This document shows, in pieces, positions 1 through 5,245 of a stretch of 7,476 bases of DNA (the first letter of the stretch is position 1; the number at the start of each line of letters is the position of its first letter). The stretch lies in NCBI GenBank assembly GCA_027356675.1, contig DAHVXO010000055.1:1-7476 (forward strand), written 5' to 3'. The DNA comes from Symbiobacteriaceae bacterium (GTDB lineage Bacteria > Bacillota_E > Symbiobacteriia > Symbiobacteriales > Symbiobacteriaceae). The position numbers and the translations under genes were made by a program. Under the pieces are notes generated by a model. It was given only the letters and a program-made list of their open reading frames with translations. It did not search any database and was not told the DNA's origin.

Positions 1-194
1 TGGTGAACCGCTTTATGGAGATCGAGGAGCGCTTCAACCAGCACGCAGTGATCCAGGCCTACTGGACGGCTCGGACCACTCTGGATGCCTTCCTGGAGCG
101 TGTGAACTCCGTCGTCACCTTCCCGATCACGGGGGTGGAGGAGCCGAAGGTCAAGGGTGGGTGCAGTACCGGCGGTGGGTGTGGCTGTAGCTGA
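1..194 (+). CDS. YlbF/YmcA-family regulator, C-terminal part (5' end outside window)
   Basis: The visible 63 residues match the C-terminal half of the Com_YlbF family: a helix with an EIEERFNQH-type segment, then a second helix ending LDAFLERVNSVVTF. The family is normally about 110-150 residues, so the GTG at base 3 is probably internal and the gene begins before the window. The last 13 residues are a Gly/Cys tail with three cysteines (C54, C60 and C62 counted from base 3), ending in CGCS and a TGA stop. In Bacillus, YlbF, YmcA and YaaT form a complex that carries iron-sulfur clusters and affects RNase Y activity, competence, sporulation and biofilm formation; metal or cluster binding by this tail is inferred from that. 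The position just upstream of mutS is common in Clostridia and supports the call. Which family member this is cannot be decided from the tail alone. Confidence 0.75.
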   Translation, partial: VNRFMEIEERFNQHAVIQAYWTARTTLDAFLERVNSVVTFPITGVEEPKVKGGCSTGGGCGCS

Positions 195-212
195 TTCGGC
201 GGGTAGATGAGA

Positions 213-258
213 AGAGCGGTCATCCGTGTGGATGGCCGCTTTTGTGGACTTTTTGTTC
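213..258 (+). terminator. Rho-independent terminator after the YlbF-family gene
   Basis: An 11-bp stem (215-225 with 230-240, including one G-T pair) closes a four-base GTGT loop. It is followed by TTTGTGG and then ACTTTTTG on the plus strand. It begins about 20 bases after the TGA at 192-194. The cyclase gene on the other strand ends at 261, so the same hairpin could also stop minus-strand transcription. The minus-strand tract after the stem (CTTCTC) is poor in T, so bidirectional action is less certain. Confidence 0.75.
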
Positions 259-260
259 CT

Positions 261-1562
261 CTAAGCGGTCTCCGGCTGCACCGGCAGCGTCCCATTCACC
301 ACACAGTTGCGACCAGCCGACTTGGCCGAGTACAGCGCCTTATCGGCCGCCAGCAGCAGGTCCACGTGACTCATCCCGTCCCGTGGAAAGCAGGCCAGAC
401 CAACACTGACCGTAATCGGAAACTCCAACCGCCGCCCCGACTTCGTGATGAACGGGAAGGCCGCCACCTTCTCCCGCATCCGCTCTGCCACCCGGAGCGC
501 CACGTCGGCGTGCGCCCCCGGCAACGTGATCGCGAATTCCTCCCCACCGTACCGGTAGGAGAGATCGCCCTGGCGGCAGGCGTCCCGCAGGACCCGCGCC
601 ACCTGCTCGAGGACCGCGTCTCCCGTAGGGTGCCCGTAGGTGTCATTGACCCGCTTGAAGTGGTCGATATCCAGCATGATCACAGCGAAGGGCAACCCGG
701 AGATCTGGGAATCACGGACCATAGCGGTCACCTGGTCCTGATAATACCGATAGTTGTACAGCCCCGTGTGGGGATCCGTCATCGCAAGATGTCGGGTCTG
801 CTCGTGGAGACGGGCATTGCCCAGTGACGCCGCCGCCTGCTCCGCCACGGTGGAGAGCAGCGCCATATCCGATGGTCCATAGGCATTTGGCAGCCGGCTC
901 TCGACATTCAGGACCCCAAGCGTTATGCCGTCCCAGACCAGCGGGACCGCCAGTTCTGAGCTGGCTCCTTCCAAGCCTGGGATGTAACGCGGATCTGCCG
1001 CCACGTCGTTGATGCAGATCGGCAGCCCTACACGAACGACAGCGCCGCTGATCCCCTCGCCAGGCGCAAGGCGATAGCCGCGAGCCTGTAGATATCCCCG
1101 GGCCTCTGCCACGACCAGTTCGCCTGTGGCCTCGTCCAGGAGGAGGACCGCCCCAAAGTCGTATCCCCAAAGCTTCCCCAGTTGGTCCAGGATCTTCTCC
1201 ATCAGCCGGTTAACATCGGGGGTAGTGGAGAGCGAAAGGGCGATGGTATGTAAGGCGGCAAGCCGCTGCTGCGCCTGGTGCAGATCATCATTGACCCGCA
1301 CCATCTCACGCGCGTGGCGTGTCAGGCTCCCCACGACAAACCCGAGCAGCATGAGGACTACCCAGGTCAAGACATGGCTCTCTGTCACCACCGGCGTGGC
1401 GCTGTCCGCCGCATGCCGCCAATAGCCATACAGCAGTGCGGCGCCTGCAGCACTGCCGGCCAGGACCCCACCGAGGAATTCCCAGGTCAACGCCGCAACC
1501 GTGACGGCCCACACCAGCAAGATCGTAATGAGGTTCGACTGATAGAACGGCCTCAACGCCAT
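261..1562 (-). CDS. Membrane-bound GAF-GGDEF diguanylate cyclase
   Basis: Likely makes cyclic di-GMP from two GTP at the membrane, under control of a cytoplasmic sensor domain. The 433-residue product has hydrophobic segments at about 11-27, 28-47 and 63-79, a helical linker at 83-105, a GAF domain at about 115-252 and a GGDEF domain at about 258-422. The active-site loop reads GGEEF (339-343). The metal and substrate segment LDIDHFKRVND is at 297-307. An RxxD inhibitory site (R330-D333) lies exactly five residues before GGEEF, so the enzyme should be catalytically active and subject to product inhibition. The GAF ligand is unknown. The only standard start in this frame is the ATG at 1560-1562, which has no ribosome-binding site. 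Open, membrane-like coding continues upstream, so the true start is probably earlier. The gene converges with the YlbF-family gene and diverges from mutS. Confidence 0.9.
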   Translation of the reverse strand: MALRPFYQSNLITILLVWAVTVAALTWEFLGGVLAGSAAGAALLYGYWRHAADSATPVVTESHVLTWVVLMLLGFVVGSLTRHAREMVRVNDDLHQAQQRLAALHTIALSLSTTPDVNRLMEKILDQLGKLWGYDFGAVLLLDEATGELVVAEARGYLQARGYRLAPGEGISGAVVRVGLPICINDVAADPRYIPGLEGASSELAVPLVWDGITLGVLNVESRLPNAYGPSDMALLSTVAEQAAASLGNARLHEQTRHLAMTDPHTGLYNYRYYQDQVTAMVRDSQISGLPFAVIMLDIDHFKRVNDTYGHPTGDAVLEQVARVLRDACRQGDLSYRYGGEEFAITLPGAHADVALRVAERMREKVAAFPFITKSGRRLEFPITVSVGLACFPRDGMSHVDLLLAADKALYSAKSAGRNCVVNGTLPVQPETA

Positions 1563-1622
1563 GTATAGAAGGAATAAGATGGGAACCAGCGCCCGATGAC
1601 CAAGCCATTTGCGCAGGAACGG

Positions 1623-1643
1623 TATCGACGCCGCCCCCTTTCT
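1623..1643 (-). promoter_or_regulatory. Ribosome-binding site and probable ATA start of the GGDEF gene
   Basis: Read on the minus strand, AGAAAGGGGG (bases 1643-1634) lies eight bases before an in-frame ATA at 1625-1623. Starting there adds 21 residues reading IPFLRKWLGHRALVPILFLLY ahead of the ATG at 1562: a basic patch and then a hydrophobic stretch, which would form another membrane segment. The frame stays open upstream to a TGA at 1691-1689 and contains no ATG, GTG or TTG; a CTG at 1616-1614 is the other candidate. ATA is a very rare start, so the base may be a mutated or misread ATG. Confidence 0.45.
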
Positions 1644-1696
1644 AACGCTTCTCTGTCCAAAGTGCCAATAGTGTTGATTTAGACGGAATCAGCAAA

Positions 1697-1725
1697 TTTC
1701 CTGCATGAGATTCATCCATTATAAT
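1697..1725 (+). promoter_or_regulatory. Possible mutS promoter; -10 box symmetric for both strands
   Basis: TATAAT at 1720-1725 is a perfect -10 box. With a 17-base spacer it pairs with a weak -35 box, TTTCCT (1697-1702, three of six consensus bases). Because the core is the palindrome ATTATAAT (1718-1725), the minus strand also reads TATAAT (1723-1718) toward the GGDEF gene, but its -35 region is poor (CAAAGG at 17 bases). A plus-strand transcript would start near 1732 and leave about 120 bases of leader before mutS. A minus-strand transcript would start near 1711, ahead of the GGGGG ribosome-binding site of the cyclase. Confidence 0.4.
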
Positions 1726-1824
1726 GCCATGGTAAGGGCACCTTTGCAATGGGAGCAGCAGAACCAGCGGGCGCCCGTCACGGAGGAAGGGGACCCGTTG
1801 GCGCCGAATCGTTTCGGGCAGTGA
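1705..1824 (+). CDS. Doubtful 39-codon ORF in the mutS leader
   Basis: An ATG at 1705 (a second lies at 1729) opens a 39-codon frame ending at TGA 1822-1824, 30 bases before the mutS start and in the same frame as mutS. The peptide begins MRFIHYNAMVRAPLQWEQQN and ends DPLAPNRFGQ. Its second half has mostly G or C at third codon positions, as in real genes of this genome. Against it, neither start has a ribosome-binding site and the -10 box lies inside it. It could be a leader peptide, the remnant of an older N-terminal extension, or chance. I do not recognise it. Confidence 0.2.
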   Translation: MRFIHYNAMVRAPLQWEQQNQRAPVTEEGDPLAPNRFGQ

Positions 1825-1854
1825 TTTCGCAGGAGCCACGGAGGGGGAGCCGGT

Positions 1855-4482
1855 TTGGACGCCGCCGCCGCAACGCCCATGTTCGCGCAATATTTGCAGG
1901 TCAAGGAACAATACCGCGACACTATTCTCTTCTATCGACTTGGGGATTTTTACGAGACGTTCTTTGCGGACGCCGAGGTGGCCGCCCGGGAGCTGGAACT
2001 GACGCTCACCGGACGTGATGGCGGAAAGGTCATGGGGCGCGTTCCGATGGCCGGCATCCCGTTCCACGCCGCAGAGAGCTATATTGCCCGTCTGGTCGAA
2101 CGCGGGTACAAGGTGGCCGTCTGCGAACAGCTGGAGGACCCGAAGGTCGCCAAGGGACTGGTCAAGCGCGATGTGACCCGGGTCATCACGCCCGGAACGC
2201 TGGTTGAACCACGGCTGCTGGAGGAGAAGCGCAACAACTTTCTTTGTGCCGTTTCGTTCGGCAAGGCCGGTTTCGGTCTGGCGGTCGTCGACTTATCGAC
2301 CGGTGAGTTCGCCGCGTGCGAGCTCACGGGCACGGACGCCCTGCGCCGAGCCTTGGATGAGTTGGGCCGGCTGGAACCGGCCGAAGTCTTGATCGAACCG
2401 GGGCTGGAGAAGGAACCGCAGATCGCCGGGGCCCTCAAAGCCTGGGGTGTCACCGTCACGATCTATGACGCCCGGTTCTTCAGCCATGGCGATGCGTATC
2501 GCAGGCTGTCGCAGCACTTCCGCGTTTCGACCCTGAGCGGGTTTGGCTGTGAGGACCTGCCCCTGGCCACGTCGGCCGCCGGTGCAGCGCTGGCGTACCT
2601 GACCGATACGCAGAAGACCAGCCTGAGTCACCTCTCAGGCCTGGCTATTTACTACCCGGGTGAGTTCATGATGCTGGATGCCGCCACCCGGCGCAACCTC
2701 GAGCTGACCCGCACGATCCGGGATGGCGGTCGCAAGGGCACCCTCCTCTGGGTGATGGACCGTACGGTCACATCCATGGGTGGGCGCCTGCTGCGCGGCT
2801 GGCTTGAGCGTCCGCTGCTCCGGCTTGCGGATATCACGAGCCGCCACGAGGCTGTACAGGAGCTGGTCGAGCGGCCCATGCTCCGGGCCGACCTGCGGGC
2901 CTCATTGAGCGACGTTTACGACCTTGAACGCCTGGCCGGCCGAGTGGCCTATGGCAACGCCAACGCCCGTGACCTGTTGGCCCTCAAGAACTCGCTGGTG
3001 GCGCTGCCGTCGCTGCGGGTTCTATTGGATGACGTGACCGCCCCCCGCCTGGCCGCCCTGCGCGATGCCCTGGACATGCTTGACGACGTGCGGGACCTCA
3101 TCAGCCGCGCCATTGAGGACGACCCGCCCGTGGCCATCACCGAAGGCAACCTGATACGCGCCGGTTACAACGAAGAGGTGGCTGAACTGCGCCGTGCGGC
3201 CAGGGACGGCAAGTCCTGGATCGCGGCGCTCGAGGCGCGGGAACGGGAGAAAACCGGGATCAAGAGCCTGAAGGTCGGCTACAACAAGGTCTTCGGCTAT
3301 TTCTTGAGCGTGACGAACTCCCACCTGGGTTTGGTGCCCGCGGCCTTCATCCGCAAGCAAACGCTGGCAGGCGAGGAGCGCTTTATCACACCGGAGCTCA
3401 AGGCCATGGAGGAGACCGTCCTCGGGGCGCACGAGAAGTTGATGACCCTCGAATACCAGCTGTTCCTGGAGGTGCGTGGCAACATCGCTCGGGAGGTCCC
3501 CCGCATCCAGCGCAGCGCAAGGGCTGTGGCCGAGCTAGATGCCCTGGGCTCCTTCGCCGAGGTCGCAGGGCTTTATGGCTATACCCGGCCGACGGTGGAC
3601 GGCTCCACCGTCCTGAGCCTCAAGGATGCGCGGCACCCGGTGCTCGAACGTGTGCTCGCCGAAGGCTCCTTCGTACCCAACGATCTGGCGCTGGATACGA
3701 CCGAGAACCGCTTCGTGCTGATCACCGGGCCGAACATGGGCGGCAAGTCGACCATCATGCGGGCGGCGGCCCTGGCGACGATCCTGGCCCAAGCCGGGTC
3801 GTTCGTTCCGGCTGCGGCGGCGCAAGTCGGGCTGGTGGACCGGGTCTGGACCCGGGTGGGTGCCAGCGACGACCTTGCCACCGGCCAATCGACGTTCATG
3901 GTGGAGATGACCGAGGTCTCCAATATCCTCCATGCCGCCACCAGCCGGTCCTTGGTGGTGCTAGATGAGGTGGGACGAGGCACCGCCACCTTTGACGGCC
4001 TCTCGATCGCCTGGGCGATCACCGAGTTCCTGCACGAGCAGGTCGGCGCCCGGACGCTTTTCGCCACGCACTATCACGAGTTGTGCGAACTGGAGTCCAT
4101 GCTGCCGGGGCTCAAGAATTTCAGCATGGCCGTGCGGGAGAAGGGCGATGACATCATCTTCCTGCGCAAGCTGGTCCGGGGCGGGGCCGACCGCTCGTAC
4201 GGCATCCAGGTAGCGCGCCTGGCCGGTCTGCCACGATCCGTGGTGGAGCGGGCCCGGGAGATCCTGCTCTCCCTCGAGGAGGACGAGGATCAGCGCAAGC
4301 AGCGGCGGGAGGTCGCGGCGAACAAACTACGCTCCAAACCTGCGGTGCAACTCACGTTCTTCGAGGAGCGCAAGCATCCGGTGGTCGAACAGATCCTCGG
4401 TCTGAACGTGCTGGCGCTCACGCCGCTGGAGGCGCTGAACTTGCTGTACGAGTTGCAGGCCAAGGCCAGGGAGCGCCGCTGA
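1855..4482 (+). CDS. mutS: DNA mismatch repair protein MutS
   Basis: Recognises mispaired and unpaired bases and, using ATP, recruits MutL. At 875 residues it is full length for MutS1. Domain I carries the mismatch-reading Phe-x-Glu within GDFYE (F32, E34). Connector, lever and clamp domains follow to about 600. The ATPase has Walker A GPNMGGKST (625-633), the ST-motif region ASDDLATGQSTFMVEM (670-685), Walker B LVVLDEVGRGT (700-710) and the H-loop ATHYHEL (737-743). Near the C-terminus QLTFF (832-836) fits a beta-clamp-binding motif, as in Bacillus MutS, and 841-870 is the usual dimerisation helix region. The TTG start at 1855 is chosen because GGAGGGGGAG lies just upstream and because the family signature TPM falls at residues 7-9; the next ATG (1879) would begin inside that signature. 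Position between a YlbF-family gene and mutL agrees. Nothing is missing or broken. Confidence 0.98.
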   Translation: MDAAAATPMFAQYLQVKEQYRDTILFYRLGDFYETFFADAEVAARELELTLTGRDGGKVMGRVPMAGIPFHAAESYIARLVERGYKVAVCEQLEDPKVAKGLVKRDVTRVITPGTLVEPRLLEEKRNNFLCAVSFGKAGFGLAVVDLSTGEFAACELTGTDALRRALDELGRLEPAEVLIEPGLEKEPQIAGALKAWGVTVTIYDARFFSHGDAYRRLSQHFRVSTLSGFGCEDLPLATSAAGAALAYLTDTQKTSLSHLSGLAIYYPGEFMMLDAATRRNLELTRTIRDGGRKGTLLWVMDRTVTSMGGRLLRGWLERPLLRLADITSRHEAVQELVERPMLRADLRASLSDVYDLERLAGRVAYGNANARDLLALKNSLVALPSLRVLLDDVTAPRLAALRDALDMLDDVRDLISRAIEDDPPVAITEGNLIRAGYNEEVAELRRAARDGKSWIAALEAREREKTGIKSLKVGYNKVFGYFLSVTNSHLGLVPAAFIRKQTLAGEERFITPELKAMEETVLGAHEKLMTLEYQLFLEVRGNIAREVPRIQRSARAVAELDALGSFAEVAGLYGYTRPTVDGSTVLSLKDARHPVLERVLAEGSFVPNDLALDTTENRFVLITGPNMGGKSTIMRAAALATILAQAGSFVPAAAAQVGLVDRVWTRVGASDDLATGQSTFMVEMTEVSNILHAATSRSLVVLDEVGRGTATFDGLSIAWAITEFLHEQVGARTLFATHYHELCELESMLPGLKNFSMAVREKGDDIIFLRKLVRGGADRSYGIQVARLAGLPRSVVERAREILLSLEEDEDQRKQRREVAANKLRSKPAVQLTFFEERKHPVVEQILGLNVLALTPLEALNLLYELQAKARERR

Positions 4483-4501
4483 TTCGGCTCTGCGGAAGGG
4501 C

Positions 4502-4530
4502 TTGCCACCAGAGGAATCTCATGCGACAAT
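4502..4530 (+). promoter_or_regulatory. Predicted sigma-A-type promoter of the lysine-rich membrane protein gene
   Basis: TTGCCA (4502-4507, five of six consensus bases) and GACAAT (4525-4530, four of six) are separated by exactly 17 bases. An extended -10 TGC (4522-4524) lies directly before the -10 box. Transcription would start near 4537, leaving about 45 bases of leader with a GAGGAG ribosome-binding site (4564-4569) before the GTG at 4582. This suggests the gene is not simply read through from mutS. Prediction only. Confidence 0.5.
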
Positions 4531-4581
4531 GCCTAAATAGGGAGACTTAGTTCGAAGAAGTTCGAGGAGTGAACGCAACAG

Positions 4582-5106
4582 GTGGACGCACGGACGTGGT
4601 TAATTTACGGCGGGTCTGCCCTTGGTGGCATCGCACTTGGCGCCCTCATCATTTCGCAGACCAGCTGGTGGAAGGTTCGCATGTATGCCATCAAAGTCAA
4701 GAAGGTTTTCGATAAGCACGACGTGCAGAAGAAGGCCGAGGCGGTTCAGCAGATGGGCCAGAACCCCAATGCCGTGCTGGTCAAAAAGCCGCTGCGGGAG
4801 CTGATTGGCGCTTATCAGGGCCTGATCGTCGACATGGAGGCGATCAAGCCGCCCAAGAAGGCGCTTGAGGTGCATGAGGCCACCATCGCCATGCACAAGG
4901 AAGCGCATTCGCTCTATCAGATGGCCTCCGTGGGCGGCTTCCGCCAGAAGGCGATGCTCGACCGGCAGAAGAAGATGCAGCACATGGAGCGGAGCCTCAC
5001 CGCCAAGATGGAAAAGCTCTACGGACCCATGAAGAGCCCGGAACAGGCGAAGGGGCTCACGGGCGTCATCCTCCGGTGGTTGAACCGGAACCGGGAGAAG
5101 AAGTAG
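4582..5106 (+). CDS. Hypothetical lysine-rich protein with one N-terminal membrane anchor
   Basis: I do not recognise this 174-residue protein. Residues 6-26 form one hydrophobic, glycine-rich helix (WLIYGGSALGGIALGALIIS) with small residues spaced as in glycine-zipper packing, followed by WWK and a strongly basic region. The remainder has 22 lysines, no cysteine, many methionines and heptad-like helical stretches at about 72-147, suggesting a cytoplasmic helical bundle or coiled coil on a membrane anchor. The positive residues after the helix favour an N-out, C-in topology. There is no signal-peptidase site, so it is more likely anchored than secreted. The GTG start follows GAGGAG by 12 bases, rather far, but no better start exists and the helix would be lost with a later one. 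It has its own predicted promoter and terminator between mutS and mutL, so a role in mismatch repair need not be assumed. It is probably a real gene: codon use matches its neighbours. Confidence 0.8.
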   Translation: MDARTWLIYGGSALGGIALGALIISQTSWWKVRMYAIKVKKVFDKHDVQKKAEAVQQMGQNPNAVLVKKPLRELIGAYQGLIVDMEAIKPPKKALEVHEATIAMHKEAHSLYQMASVGGFRQKAMLDRQKKMQHMERSLTAKMEKLYGPMKSPEQAKGLTGVILRWLNRNREKK

Positions 5107-5112
5107 TCCAGG

Positions 5113-5136
5113 CGGCACCCCGGCGGGGTGCCGTTT
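5113..5136 (+). terminator. Hairpin terminator between the hypothetical gene and mutL
   Basis: A perfect 9-bp GC-rich stem (5113-5121 with 5125-5133) has a three-base GGC loop and is followed by TTT. It starts seven bases after the TAG at 5104-5106. The T-tract is short, so termination may be partial. If it is effective, mutL needs a promoter within 5137-5228, where I find only a weak candidate. Confidence 0.65.
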
Positions 5137-5228
5137 CGCATCACAGCCCCTGGGTATGCGAGCCAGCCCACCGCCGCAGGAGAAGGCTTTGCGGGTGTGG
5201 AAATTGGGCATGCTGTACCGGGACCGTC

Positions 5229-5245
5229 AGGAGGGGACCGTTTTG
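5229..5245 (+). promoter_or_regulatory. Strong ribosome-binding site fixing the TTG start of mutL
   Basis: AGGAGGGGA (5229-5237) contains the full AGGAGG core, eight bases before TTG at 5243-5245. The next codons read PKILVLDERTANQIAAGEVV, exactly where MutL proteins begin. The upstream in-frame ATG at 5156 lacks a comparable site and would add 29 residues with no family match. Confidence 0.85.

Noticed and set aside
190..200. Eleven bases GCTGATTCGGC at the YlbF-family stop codon, repeated at the mutS stop (4478-4488)
   Set aside because: Flanks differ, neither forms a strong hairpin, and there is no sign of an insertion or attachment site; probably coincidence.
207..827. 206-codon plus-strand open frame
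   Set aside because: It lies antisense to the clearly conserved GGDEF domain, its product is Arg/His/Pro-rich with no recognisable domain, and it overlaps the terminator hairpin. It is a shadow of high-GC coding on the other strand.
1732..1854. Possible T-box or other riboswitch in the mutS leader
   Set aside because: There is no T-box TGGNACCGCG sequence and no terminator-antiterminator pair. Only a 10-base palindrome CGGGCGCCCG (1768-1777) and a small 5-bp hairpin (1804-1817) are present, both easily expected at this GC.
4550..4569. Tandem 10-base repeat GTTCGAAGAA / GTTCGAGGAG before the hypothetical gene
   Set aside because: Only two copies with two mismatches, and the second copy contains the ribosome-binding site; most likely chance.
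4600..5211. 203-codon minus-strand open frame opposite the hypothetical gene
   Set aside because: The product is rich in Leu, His and Pro as expected for the complement of a Lys/Glu/Met-rich gene, and it runs through the terminator hairpin. The plus strand has the promoter, the ribosome-binding site and a sensible membrane helix.
5189..5219. Possible mutL promoter: TTGCGG with TGC-TGTACC
   Set aside because: The spacer is 19 bases and the -10 box matches at only three of six positions; too weak to annotate, although mutL may need a promoter here.
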